A stretch of 64,000 bases of DNA, from assembly GCF_022539505.1 (NCBI RefSeq), contig NC_061514.1, positions 37,353,769 to 37,417,768 on the forward strand. The letters are read 5' to 3'. A program made the translations under genes and the position numbers. The notes beneath the pieces are model-generated. The model saw nothing but the letters and a program-made list of their open reading frames with translations, was not told the origin of the DNA and did no database searches. Shown here in pieces: positions 11,061 through 21,649 of this stretch. Source of the DNA: Lolium rigidum (lineage: Eukaryota; Streptophyta; Magnoliopsida; Poales; Poaceae). Each line of letters begins with the position of its first letter. Position 1 is the first letter of the stretch.

Positions 11061-12655
11061 TGATACGTCCCAAACGTATCTATAATTTCTTATGTTCCAT
11101 GCTACTTTTATGATGATACTCACATGTTTTATACACATTATATGTCATTATTATGCATTTTCCGGCACTAACCTATTGACGAGATGCCGAAGAGCCGTTG
11201 CTGTTTTCTCGCTGTTTTTGGTTTCAGAAATCCTAGTAAGGAAATATTCTCGGAATTGGACGAAATCAACGCCCAGGGGCCTATTTTTACACGAAGCTTC
11301 CAGAAGACCGGAGGACTTACGAAGTGGGGCCACGAGGCGCCGCCACAACAGGGCGGCGCGGCCCAGGTGCTGGCCGCGCGGCCCTGGCGTGTGGGGCCCT
11401 CGTGTGGCCCCCTGACCTGCCCTTCCGCCTACATATAGTCTTCGTCGCGAAACCCCCAGTACCGAGAGCCACGATACGAAAAACCTTCCGCAGACGCCGC
11501 CGCCAATCCCATCTCGGGGGATTCAGGAGATCGCCTCCGGCACCCCGCCGGAGAGGGGAATCATCTCCCGGAGGTCTCTTCATCGCCATGATCGCCTCCG
11601 GATCGATGTGTGAGTAGTTCACCCCCGGACTATGGGTCCATAGCGTAGCTAGATGGTTGTCTTCTCCTCATTGTGCTATCATGTTAGATCTTGTGAGCTG
11701 CCTATCATGATCAAGATCATCTATTTGTAATCCTACATGTTGTGTTTGTTGGGATCCGATGAATATTGAATACTATGTCAAGTCGATTATCAATCTATCA
11801 TATATGTTATTTATGTTCTTGCATGCTCTTCGTTGCTAGTAGAGGCTCTGGCCAAGTTGATACTTGTGACTCCAAGAGGGAGTATTTATGCTCGATAGTG
11901 GGTTCATGCCTCCATTAAATTTGGGACAAGTGACGTAAAGTTCTAAGGTTGTGGATGTGTTGTTGCCACTAGGGATAAAACATCGATGCTTTGTCTAAGG
12001 ATATTTGTGTTGATTACATTACGCACCATACTTAATGCAATTGTCTTTTGTTTACAACTTAATACTGGAGGGGGTTCGGATGATAACCTGAAGGTGGACT
12101 TTTTAGGCATAGATGCATGTTGGATAGCGGTCTATGTACTTTGTCGTAATGTCCTGATTAAATCTCATAGTACTCATCATGATATATGTATGTGCATTGT
12201 TATGCCTTCTTTATTTGTCAATTGCCCAACTCGTAATTTGTTCACCCAACATCTGCTATCTTATGGGAGAGACACCACTAGTGAACCGTGGACCCCGGTC
12301 CTATTCTTTCCATCCGAAATACATCTACTCGCAATTGTTCTTTACTCGTTTTTCGCAAACAAACATCATCATCCACACTATACATCTAATCCTTTGTTTA
12401 CAGCAAGCCGGTGAGATTGACAACCTCGCTGTTACGTTGGGGCAAGGTTCTGTGATTGTGTTGTGCAGGTTCCACGTTGGCGCCGGAATCCCTGGTGTTG
12501 CGCCGCACTACACTCCTCCGCCATCAACCTTCAACGTGCTTCTTGGCTCCTCCTGGTTCGATAAACCTTGGTTACTTTCTGAGGGAAAACTTGCTACTGT
12601 GCGCATCACACCTTCCTCTTGGGGTTCCCAACAGACGTGTCAACTACACGCATCA
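11061..12655 (+). mobile_element. Gypsy-type LTR (5' LTR, about 1.6 kb)
   Basis: It begins TGATACGTCCCAAACGTATC and ends ACACGCATCA, giving TGAT...ATCA ends. A tRNA-Asp type primer-binding site follows 11 bases later and then a gag start, so this is a 5' LTR of an element on the plus strand. The same LTR start recurs at 56370 and 62730. The family is a common Triticeae gypsy; I cannot fix its name from memory. Confidence 0.85.
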
Positions 12656-12666
12656 AGCACTTTTTC

Positions 12667-12684
12667 TGGCGCCGTTGCCGGGGA
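12667..12684 (+). other. tRNA-Asp primer-binding site of the gypsy element
   Basis: TGGCGCCGTTGCCGGGGA is the usual primer-binding sequence of many plant gypsy elements, complementary to the 3' end of tRNA-Asp. It lies 11 bases after the LTR end. Confidence 0.9.
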
Positions 12685-12906
12685 GATCAAGACACGCTGC
12701 AAGGGGAGTCTCCCACATCCAATCTCTTTACTTTGTTTTTGTCTTGATTTTTTTAATTTTATTTACTACTTTGTTTGCTGCACTTAAACAAAACACAAAA
12801 AAATTAGTTGCTAGTTTTACTTTATTTACTGTCTTGTTCTCTATATTAAAAACACAAAAAAATTAGTTACTTGCATTTACTTTATTTACTTTCTGTTTAT
12901 TTCATC

Positions 12907-13212
12907 ATGTTTCCTCCTAAGTACACTCTAAAAGACATACCGGTAGGACGTGGGTCTATCATTGGGAGAGATAATATAGAAGATTTTTTCACTCAAGTTA
13001 GTACAGCTGAAGATTTTGAAGATAGACACTTGGTAGAACTTGCTGTTGCTTCTTTAGTACACATGTTGGAAACTAAATTTGTTAATCTCAATCCTATAAT
13101 TCAACATATGTTTCTTACACTCGGTGATATGGAAGAAGGAGAAAAGAAAGATTTTGTTTTAGAAACTCTTCTCAAAGAATTTGGTGGTGTAGCAAGAGAG
13201 GATAGAAAGGTC
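12907..13212 (+). pseudogene. gag: Gypsy gag N-terminus, cut by the assembly gap
   Basis: The ORF begins MFPPKYTLKDIPVGRGS at the first ATG after an AT-rich leader. It runs open for 102 codons into the N gap, with acidic and helical stretches (TAEDFEDRHLVELAVASL, TLGDMEEGEKKDFVL). The position after the LTR and primer-binding site marks it as the retrotransposon gag start. An upstream in-frame ATG at 12871 would add 12 hydrophobic residues; I prefer 12907. Integrity cannot be judged because the rest is missing; the sequence right of the gap is CACTA-related, not gypsy. Confidence 0.65.
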
Positions 13213-13312
13213 NNNNNNNNNNNNNNNNNNNNNNNNNNNNNNNNNNNNNNNNNNNNNNNNNNNNNNNNNNNNNNNNNNNNNNNNNNNNNNNNNNNNNNNN
13301 NNNNNNNNNNNN
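13213..13312. other. Assembly gap, 100 N
   Basis: Exactly 100 N. A round number usually denotes a gap of unknown length. Left of it lies gypsy gag, right of it a CACTA subterminal region, so the remainder of the gypsy element may be collapsed here. Confidence 0.95.
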
Positions 13313-16070
13313 CCTACGAGCACGCCCGGGAGCTCCAGGTCTGCGGGCTGCGCACGTGGCTCCCTTTGCCGTGTGTGTGCACACGGCCAGTGACTCGTCG
13401 GCAAAGGGCCCTGTTTTTTATTTTTCTGTTTTTTGCGTATTCCTTTGCATTTCAAAAATATTAATTGATAATAGAGCATATACAACATATAATCTTCAAC
13501 ATAACATCACCAAACACTACGGGGACACCACAAATACATCAACGCACATATTCATGCATACAATGCATTACATAAAGTCCATAGTCCATCCACACAAGTT
13601 ACATAGGTCCATGTCCAATGTCCATTAATATGATCCATTACAAGTGCATACAATCAGAACAAGTGCCACGACAATCCTGCCATCAAACATTAATTAGTGG
13701 AAGCAATAAATAGCTAGCATAGAGTTACTCTCAAACATAGCATGGAGTTCTTACAAATAACCTATTTGGACAATCACTATTACACATAGTTATTACAAAT
13801 AGGCTAGCCTCACAATTACTAATACATAGATCGGTAGCATGTGTCATCATCCGTGATTGGAGCGCGTGTTTCGTCATCGTCATGGGGCTCGGCGAACCCA
13901 ATAATCATCAATAAAACACGGAGGTGGTCCATACATCGAGGAGTCAATCCACACTCTGAACGCCTCGAGCAAACTCGGGTCTTAGGGGCACAAACATCCT
14001 GGCTTCATCTTATGCATTGTCTCCATCCATGCACCGCATCTTCTTTGTTCATCGTCTACGACCATGTCATCGACAGAAGCAATAGATTGTGAAATGGTAG
14101 GAGCCCTTCTTCACGATAAAACTCGACATTATTTCTTGAGGGTCTGGCGGCGATGTCGTCCTTGTTTGGCGGGCGCTGTGCGATGAAGGTACCATCATCA
14201 CAACATCTCATCCATGTAGACATTTTGTCGGGTTTTTGCACGCGTACGGAGATAGAATACTTGGAAAGGCCTAGGTAGCCAAGATGTACACATCCTCTCC
14301 CTTATAAACGAGTTCCTTTTCAACTTCGACCAACCCAATTTCGGGATCCCATCTCACCCCCAGCGTGGGTGTGTGTTTGAAGGCAGCTGGGATTGTGCTT
14401 TGCTGAAACCCGTAATTCAGCTCGTATATACTCTCGACTCTTCCATAGTATTGGAGCCCATCATCACCTTGACATACCACCCCGCTATTTATTGTCTTCG
14501 CGTTGGGTCGGCTTGTTGTGTATCTATAGATGCGGAAGCGTCACGTTTCGTCATAGGAGTTGGGCGCTTCGACGGAATGGTCAAAGCCCCCAGCAATTTT
14601 TCTTAACACGACTTCATCTCTTTGTCCGTTCTTTCCTACAAGTTTAGCACGAGAAATAGTAGATAAATGTCGGAAGTGCTAGCTAATTTGGATAGAATAG
14701 TACCAGAATTACGAACCGACTATTGAAACCGAAACGCGCCCTTATCGAAAATTTGCTTGGATTCTTCGGAGTAGGCTCCTGTGGGTATTCTTCCAATGTA
14801 TAGTAGTGAATTGCCTATCTGGAGTGAAAAGAAAGGAAGAGTTAGCCACGGACATGCAGTGGATCAAGGCGCGTGAATGTTTTGCGAAGACTAAATGGTT
14901 CACACTTACTTGATGTACGGCTTCACTTCCACCATGGTGTTCAAGACATATGAGTGGATCAAGGTCCGCTCCTGTAGGTCCATTCTGTACGGCTTCGAGC
15001 ACTTGACTTGCCCATAAAGCCCCACGAAGATGCTAATCAGGTACTTCTTCATTGTTGGCGGCATTTTAACGGAGGACCGGGTTGTTCTTTGTGGGAATGT
15101 TGGGATCATAGTACTTCGTGAGTGAAGTTTGCCACCTCCGGGTTAGGACTGCCTCGGCTATGGATGCTTTGATCTTGCATTTGTGCACGTCATTTGACGA
15201 AGCTTTGTGTTCTCTCTCGGGCGAGAACGCAACGGCTGGTCGGCCCCCGCTTTAAGCATTCTTCGCGAGGTGCAAGATCACTTGTCTTAGCATACAGTTA
15301 AAGAGCTGGAGGAAAGATCTCTAGATCGCAAAACAACACGGGTGCCTCTTTATCGACTTCTCAAATCATTTAGTGTCTAACTCCCTAGCACAAATCGCGG
15401 CTCAACCTCGACGGCCTTTCCTTGATCTGCTCAGGGACATAGCCTCGAATCATCACCGGCATTATCTGCTCCAAGCCATATGTGGTAGTCATGACTCTTG
15501 AGTCCTTGTGCCTAGCGTTTCCAAGTTCACACTCCTCATCCGAGTTGGTTGCGAACCCATCGGGGGAAAAACAAGAGAGTCCTTCATCCATTGGAAGACC
15601 TCCCTTTTGTGGGACTTTGTGAGCGGAACGAGCGTGTGGCTTAGTCCATTTTCTTTTGGCACCATGAGGTGGCTGTGTTTAACTCAAGGCCTATCGCACC
15701 ACCTTTATTGATCAATTCGAGCCTTTATGTTATCCTTCGTCTTCTCGAGTGTCCACAATCGTGCTCCAAATGGCTTCAACGATATTCTTCTCGGTGTGCA
15801 TTACATCAATGTTATGCGGGGCTCGAAATAAGTAAAGGAGCTTCCATAAGCACGGCTTGTGGAATCCCTTTGGTGTATCTCCCCATATCCCAATAAACCA
15901 TTCCCATCGGAGCTGAGTGAAGAGCATCTAACTCGGCCTTGACTTTCGTTCCGGTCTTGAGTGGCTTCGGGCCACGGATAACACGGACTTTCTTGAAACT
16001 CTTTACATCACTCCGTATCCAGCCTCCGGCCAAGAAGGCGTCGAGCTTCATCAAAGCATGAATACTTGCC
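13313..16070 (-). mobile_element. Decayed CACTA transposon, minus strand
   Basis: Just right of the gap is a CACTA-like subterminal motif pair (CTTTGCCGTGTGTGTGCACACGG and ACTCGTCGGCAAAGGG, 13366-13409). AT-rich sequence follows, and then TNP2-type transposase fragments on the minus strand (14050-16060). Neither terminal CACTA repeat is visible: the left end is in or beyond the gap and the right end joins a different GC-rich unit at about 16070. Confidence 0.7.
14050..16060 (-). pseudogene. CACTA (TNP2-type) transposase remnant
   Basis: Read on the minus strand from 16060 downward, broken frames give in order: a basic stretch with KPLKTGTKVKAELDALHSA (about 15940); HNIDVMHTEKNIVEAIWSTI (about 15820-15760), the diagnostic conserved block of CACTA TNP2 transposases; a short acidic segment at 15591-15520; a SIAEAVLTREVANFTHE-like segment (about 15160-15110) followed by MDLQERTLIHSYVLNTMVE (about 14980-14920); and DDGLQYYGRVESIYELNYG (about 14465-14410), typical of the C-terminal domain. 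At least five frameshifts or stops separate these pieces, so no active transposase can be made. Confidence 0.8.
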
Positions 16071-17410
16071 TCCTTGTTTAGTCGAGAAGAAAGTCACGGC
16101 CTGGCTGCCTTGTGGGCAAGGCCACGACGTCGCCATCGAGGAGGCGAGGATGACCATGACCGACGAGGAGCGCGCCGACCCGCGCCACCACCCCGAGAAC
16201 TACACGCGGTGGAACTCCTACTTCCTCCGGCGGTGGGAGCGGGAGCTGGCGGCCTACGACGGCCCGCCGCCTCCGCCTCGCGCGCAACAACGCCGCGGGC
16301 CGCCGACGGTGGTGGAGCGCGCCGAAAGGACGCCGGCGAACGTCCTCGCGCACATCGAGGGCGGCAACTTCCCGGTGCTCACGATGCCCCCTCCATCGGC
16401 ATCGAGGGCATCGGCGAGCCGCCGTCGAGGAAACGTCCGGCAGCCACGGCGCATGGCTGCCGCCTCGTCGTCTTCGGATCGGCGTCAAGGTCATCCTTGG
16501 CGCCGGTGAAGAGGGAGGAGGCGACGTCGCCTTCGACGCCGGTGCGCGTCAAGAAGGAGCCGGCGTCTCCGCCGACGACCGAAGGCGCAGCAGCCGGCGC
16601 CCTCGTCATCCGCGAGCACGCCTTCCGAGCCGCGAGCGGCCGGAAGAAGACGAAGAAAGAGGCCGCCGCAAGCCGGCTCGCCGAGGAGGAGGCGAAGCGC
16701 GCGGAGGACGCCGCGATGGCGGAGGCGATCGCCAGGTCGCCGCACGACATGGAGGAGGAGAAGCGCGCGGACGACGCCGCACCGGACCGGGCCGGGCGCG
16801 ACCGGGAGCGCGAGGAGGCGGAGCGGCGGCCGGCGGCCGCCGGACCCGGCCGCCGCACGCCAACTCGCCGCCCGCGCCGCTCCAACCGCCAACGACGATG
16901 TCGCGCGGTACCGCCGTCCCGCGACACCTCCATCCGGCGTCGCTGTCCCCGTCGTCGACCTCGAGTCCTCCGACGACGACCGGTACAAGCCATCCCCGAG
17001 GTGGGGAGACGCCGGCCGGGCGGCGGCGGCCGGGCCGCGCGGCCGAAGGCCAACGACGACGGCTCCGACGACGACGGCGGCGACTACACGGTGTTCTACC
17101 GCCATTTCGGCATGTAGAGCGCCGTATTTTAAAATTAGCGTTTGAATTCCCTAGCCGAATTCGAAATATAGTCGAATTCGGCCTCTATGTATGAACTCCG
17201 CCCGTAATATAATAAATATCATTAAATTTAGTCTATATTCACCCGTTTTTAGCCGTAGTTTGTCAAGTTTCCGTTTTTTAAATTCGCATCGTCGACTTCG
17301 CCTGGGCACGCGGCTGGGAAACTACTACTCCCCACGCCAAATCTTCCTCCAATCCGGACGAAAATTTCGCCGGATTTGGGCGTGAGGAGCGCCAACGAGT
17401 GGGGATGCTC
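16071..17410 (+). mobile_element. 3' part of a GC-rich Harbinger-like element
   Basis: A GC-rich ORF region is followed by an AT-rich tail and the end GAGTGGGGATGCTC (17397-17410) then TTA (17411-17413). This is the GAGCATCYCC terminal motif in inverted form plus the usual 3-bp target. The left end is missing at the junction with the CACTA remnant near 16070. Confidence 0.6.
16084..17117 (+). pseudogene. GC-rich transposon-carried ORF of unknown function, frameshifted
   Basis: Frame 1 gives EERADPRHHPENYTRW, then RWERELAAYDGPPPPP and NVLAHIEGGNFPVL (to about 16390). The next frame gives KREEATSPSTPVRVKKEPAS, a Lys-rich GRKKTKKEAAA and a Glu/Ala helical stretch (about 16400-16850). It then shifts to VPVVDLESSDDDRYKPSPRW (about 16940-17000) and back to DDGGDYTVFYRHFGM before TAG at 17115. 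I know this order (PPPPP block, basic and coiled region, acidic DDD run, FYRHFGM end) from many uncharacterised Triticeae proteins that sit inside small transposons. At least three frameshifts. Function unknown; the long 347-codon ORF that crosses it is only partly in the true frame. Confidence 0.6.
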
Positions 17411-17503
17411 TTATGTTCGTATTCCTTTAAGCTTTCACCTCCTCCAGAACGGATCACGGATTGAGATCTCAGAGTTAGTTACTAACGGTAACCCCTGTAC
17501 TTA

Positions 17504-17862
17504 GAGCATGTACAGTGGTATCTAGTCAGCAGTCTGTAAGAGGTGCCAACTAAAATTTTTTATGAGGTGGAGGTAAAGTCACAAGGAGAGAGAAGAACGC
17601 AGTCTGTAAGATTACAGACGGCCGGGAACCCAAAAAATTCGGTAGCTAACGACGGCTTGCACCCATTGTATCAAGGCTGTCTGCATCTCCCGTCAGTTTT
17701 TGCTCTAATCCACGATCGGTATTCAAATTCTCTTGGATGCAGTAACTGCACGTACAGACGACTAGTATAGACACCCCACTGTACCCACTGTCTTTTAAAC
17801 TGGCTAGTGATGACGTGGAGTGTTAGTGCAGACAGCTGCTGTCTAAACTACTGTACATGCCC
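17504..17862. mobile_element. Tourist-like MITE, 359 bp
   Basis: TTA flanks it (17501-17503, 17863-17865). The left end GAGCATGTACAGTGG mirrors the right end ACTACTGTACATGCCC. No coding capacity. The size and the TTA target fit PIF/Harbinger Tourist MITEs. Confidence 0.85.
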
Positions 17863-17865
17863 TTA

Positions 17866-18478
17866 ACCTAGGGGAAGTTGTACTAAACATCTTTATTTTA
17901 CATCAGTCACTGACACAAGTATTTATAATACTGGATTACTGGCACATGCAGTCGGTCGTTTTGGCGAAAGTACGCATGTGTCCTTCCAAGTACGTACCAC
18001 TCGTACGCACACTCGTCTGCCTCTCACAGGCCGTGGTCACTTTCTCACGTGGTCTCTCTGGACAGGTACGTATGTACCCTGAAGAATACATACAACAAGA
18101 AAAGGTTGTACAGATTTCGTAATTTATTTCGGACTGTGTGCCAGTCGGCGTGTCCGCGTTTCCGCTGCTCTCCCAGTCGGCGTGTCCGCGTGTGCGTACG
18201 ACGATGCGGCCAGCTAGCTCCTTGCACGCGCTCCCACAGCGCTGCAAACCAGAGAAACTGGCGTGGACGTTCTTTGTTGTTTTCGATCGTGCCGGACGAG
18301 AACCAACGTTGTTTACTCTCCGGCGTACGTACAGTTGTGAGATTGATAATGGCACGGAGTGCCTAGAGAATCCAGCCACGTCCTTCTGGCCCTTGCGCCG
18401 GAAACACCGAGTGGGGTGCCGTCTCTCCGGCGGGCTGCAGACATACGCTGACACGCGTGCCCTTGCTTTGCGCATCTG
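17866..18478. other. Non-coding stretch with a short duplicated block
   Basis: CAGTCGGCGTGTCCGCGT occurs at about 18142 and again at about 18174. The remainder holds overlapping ORFs in four frames with no recognisable protein and no clear transposon ends. A CTTCCAAGTACGTAC motif near 17985 resembles the complement of a sequence in the duplicated segments at 34.95 and 50.53 kb. Confidence 0.5.
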
Positions 18479-19006
18479 CTAGTGCTCGACCGTCCCTGAT
18501 GAGGACGGAACTTCCCTGCAACGATGACCCTTTAGCATTGCCCGTCTCAGGCGGTACTCCTCGTCCCGGGCTAACCGCGTTGCTTCACGGGCAGCGAACT
18601 TGTCACGGGTTTAAGTGATGAGCTTGAAGATCATATGCCGCTCGGTCGCACTAAGGAGGCGACCATCCTCCTCCGTCGTTGCCCGCTCGCGAGAGATCAC
18701 GGTGATGCGCTCCAAGATGGCCGCGCATACCTCCAATTGGTTATGAGTGGCATCCCTTTGTTGTTGCGCCGTGTGGGATGACACTAGGATAGTCGCCTTC
18801 TTCGGGTCTGGCCCATCGCCCCACGGTGCCTCCTCCGTCTCCACCTCATGCTTCGCGCCGGTCATGAACGCCTCGTTGAACTTGGTGAACTCATCGGAGT
18901 CGTCATCCGAATGGGACGGCTCAGGCTGCGGCTCCACACGTTCGTCCAACAGCGTGTGGTTGTCGCGGCGCAGCATCGAGCATGTTGTGATGAGGCGGTG
19001 CAACAT
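18479..19006 (-). pseudogene. Hypothetical acidic/coiled ORF with one internal stop
   Basis: Minus strand: the ATG at 19006 opens 131 codons ending at TAA (18613-18611). The same frame then stays open for 43 further codons to TAG (18481-18479). The protein has a Glu/Asp-rich region (PEPSHSDDDSDEFTKF), then a probable coiled coil (LEVCAAILERITVISRERAT) and, past the stop, a basic helix (TRDKFAAREATRLARDEEYR). The shared composition across the stop suggests one nonsense mutation in an ancestral 175-codon gene. A TATAAA on the minus strand at about 19078 lies 70 bp upstream. I do not recognise the family; the single-exon GC-rich style suggests a transposon-carried gene. Confidence 0.45.
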
Positions 19007-19072
19007 TGTCCATAGGAGGGTGTAGATAGGAGTTGGAGGTGACTATGATGATTCCTCACACTGTGGGTGAGT

Positions 19073-19080
19073 TTTATAGC
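19073..19080 (-). promoter_or_regulatory. Possible TATA box for the ORF ending at 18479
   Basis: On the minus strand GCTATAAAACTC lies about 70 bp upstream of the ATG at 19006, a plausible TATA box with a short leader. No other evidence. Confidence 0.4.
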
Positions 19081-19455
19081 CGGAGAAGAGGCGGGAAACA
19101 TAGGCGGGAAGATGAGGATAAAGGGCGAGAAAGAGTGGTGTGCATTAACATTGGCGTCTTGTTGAAAAGGAGCAGCACACTTATGACGTCTCGCCTGCCT
19201 TCGCTTCAAAAACCGTCATCACTGTTATCAAAATTTGCACGCCTATGAAGACATGTCGCAAGGGGCAGTGCTAGAGAGAAAGTTTCCAAATGCATCTTTA
19301 GGACATAGCATCAGCATTTTGAAGTTCATACCCTTGTGAAGTGTATTCGTAGTTTATAAGTACAGCTAATTTTTTTCCATGATCTTTGTAATCATGTTAC
19401 ATATAAATGTCTTTAGTATGCTCGCAGGATTGTGACCAACTATGGCCGGTGGTAA

Positions 19456-19868
19456 GGGCGTCTCTACCAGTTCGATGTAAACGAACATTTTGTGTCTGTT
19501 TTAGTATGCATGATTAAAATAAAGGTCTGCCCTCTAGGACAATAGCCTGACGCAAAGTGATTGGTCTATCTTCTGGACCAAATTAGAAGTAGGTTTGCGT
19601 CTAAGAGAACACAGTTCGTGTGCTCCTGTGTCCACTACATACCCTGCCTAGCCATGAGCTAGCTACACAAAAAGTATCTCCCCCTTCTCTCCTCGCTAAT
19701 TATTGTATGGCTCATATGGGCATGTTCCTTGTGGTAAAAAATGGACAATACCGATGAAACAGGGGGTAAACGCAAACAAACTAGTTAAGTAAAAAACCTA
19801 ATTTTATATATACAGCCTTACACAAATAAACCAAATTAAAACGGATATAAATTATATCCAAGATGCCC
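19456..19868. mobile_element. Harbinger-like MITE, 413 bp
   Basis: TAA (19453-19455) precedes GGGCGTCTCTACCAG, and the right end ATATCCAAGATGCCC is followed by TAA (19869-19871). The terminal match is only about 8 bp (GGGCRTCT), so the ends have diverged. The placement is supported by the duplicated segment B resuming immediately after the right TAA. Confidence 0.6.
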
Positions 19869-19872
19869 TAAC

Positions 19873-20345
19873 CCAAGATCGATGTGGAACTTACAACCAG
19901 CATGCATGCCCAAGACCAAGTTCAATCCATACGACCTTGCTGGTTTTTACAGAGAACGGATGAAGGACTGCATTACCAAGCCAACAACCTCGAAGGACAG
20001 ATGCATGCACCGGCAGCGGCAGGCGGCAGGCGGCATTACAATCTGGCTACTGGCGCTCGCTCCAGAAACGTCCTCGCAAGTGGCCATCGTACACATACTC
20101 TACGTAGGTGCTGGGCCAGGTTTATTTCCGGCGGCGGAAACACGCAAAAGCAGGAGCAGCCGACGAGGAAACCGGTGCCCATACACACGTAAGTAGTACT
20201 AGCAGGCAGCGAACGTGCCACAAGGCTCTACGTTGCGACATGCATGATGCACGGATCGGGGTGAACACGGACCTAGCCCTCCATCTAGCTTTAGCAGCCC
20301 CAGCAACCACCAAACCGGCCAAGTTAACCAACACCATAAAGGACG
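19873..20345 (+). repeat. Duplicated segment, copy B (outer part)
   Basis: This matches the reverse strand of 34800-34590 and of 50370-50020. Shared blocks on the reverse strand are GTTAACTTGGCCGGTTTGG, GTTGCYGG, GCACCGGTYTCCT, CCCAGCACCTAC, CCACTTGC and GGTGCATGCAT. Several ORFs of about 100 codons cross it but none is conserved between copies. Together with 21480-27400 it forms the longest copy of the repeated segment. Confidence 0.65.
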
Positions 20346-20366
20346 ACCAAGGTCGCGTCCATCTTA

Positions 20367-20680
20367 GGGCATGTACAATGATAGAGAAAGTATGTTTTTT
20401 CTAATCTCGCTACAACTCAGGTAGAGAGGGTAATGGACATAAGACATATAATGCATTATCTCTTGTAGCAATTAATAATAATAACAAAATAGTTAGAAAT
20501 TTTTAGTTAAGGGAAAACATATGTGATACAATGGAGAAAATAGTTTTACCTTATTTTTAAGAGATGATCCCTTAACTAAGAGAAGATAACTTTCTCTCTC
20601 GTTATTCTCTCCTTCAATTAGGTAAAAATCTAACGTGCCATCTCCAAGAGAAAGCTGACATCACCTCATTATACGTGCCC
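20367..20680. mobile_element. Tourist-like MITE, 314 bp
   Basis: TTA flanks it (20364-20366, 20681-20683). The left end GGGCATGTACAATG and the right end CATTATACGTGCCC are inverted with two mismatches. The AT-rich interior has no ORF. It is related to the 359-bp MITE at 17504 by its ends. Confidence 0.85.
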
Positions 20681-20744
20681 TTACCTCACTCCCGATCGAT
20701 CATGTCGCGCTAGCCAGCCACCCAAGCGCCGCGCATCGGCCTCT

Positions 20745-21446
20745 AGCTATCCGATGTAAACGGATGTTTGAGATGGGAAAAACCTCATCCCAACCGGGTG
20801 ATTTGAACTCTTAGTACGTCCGGCCATGACCCATTTGCGGACCAAAAATGGGTTAGAATTGTGTCGAGGCGGACAGATCCAAACCATTCTTTTTGTACTC
20901 CTCTTCCACCACCTGGCCCATATGGCAGCCACAAAAAGGCCTATCTCATCTCTACCTCCTCTCTCCTCCCCAATTTGAGTGGTGCGGTGGCTCACGAGGG
21001 TAGGAGGTCGGGGCCGGTAGCGCGCTTGAAGAGGGGAGGAGGTTGGGGCCATACCGGACTTGGATTCTCTAACTACGGCGAGGGGGCTGGCGCCATTGAT
21101 GTCGTGGTGGACATGCCTTCCCCTCTTCTCCGCAGGATACCCCACCAACGCCATCCACCACGCAATGGCAAAATTAACCGCCTCCTAGCTCGTGAATGGC
21201 GTGGCTATCTCTTGGACTTCTCCTCTATCGGGGCGCGACGCCATTTGAACAAGAATGGCCAACAATGTTTCTCTGGAAATAAAATTAGCATAGCACCGCT
21301 GAAGCAGGGGTCGACGTAAAAGAATAAGTAGAGAAAAATGCCGAATTTTATGTCTGCACCGCTGAAGCAGGGGTCGACGCAAAAGAATAAACGAGAAAAA
21401 AAAAGGACAAATTGTACGCCCTTAGTTTTTCATGCTGGAGATGCCC
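20745..21446. mobile_element. Degraded Harbinger-like element inside copy B
   Basis: The right end CATGCTGGAGATGCCC (21431-21446) followed by TTA matches the terminal motif of sibling elements. The left end is not recognisable. The GC-rich interior has overlapping ORFs on both strands but no known protein. A duplicated block of about 65 bp lies near the right end. Confidence 0.5.
21291..21391 (+). repeat. Two-copy tandem repeat of about 65 bp
   Basis: GCACCGCTGAAGCAGGGGTC followed by GACG(T/C)AAAAGAATAA and an AGAAAAA run occurs twice in direct order (from about 21295 and 21357). Confidence 0.75.
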
Positions 21447-21649
21447 TTATTCATCCAACTGCTCGCCTGTCGTTTCGTTTGTCTCTTGGCGCAACAACCT
21501 CCAAGCTCCAACGGCGACGGCTTAACCACGCCCGCATCGTGCTCGATCGTCGATCCTCGGCGCGCGCGGCGGCACGTGCAAAAGCGGCGCCGCGGCCTGC
21601 CGGCCGGCCGGGAACCAGTGAACTTGGGCGCGCGAGGTGGCGCATCGTT

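Noticed and set aside
10709..11113. 134-codon ORF spanning 11061
   Set aside because: It runs from a Harbinger-like element into a gypsy LTR, so it is a chance junction ORF.
12179..12787. 202-codon ORF as a gene
   Set aside because: It lies within the gypsy LTR and crosses the primer-binding site; there is no protein similarity.
16074..17117. 347-codon ORF as one protein
   Set aside because: Its first and middle parts are out of frame with the recognisable protein sequence (the EERADPRHHPENY and VPVVDLESSDDD segments are in another frame). The long open frame is a by-product of high GC content.
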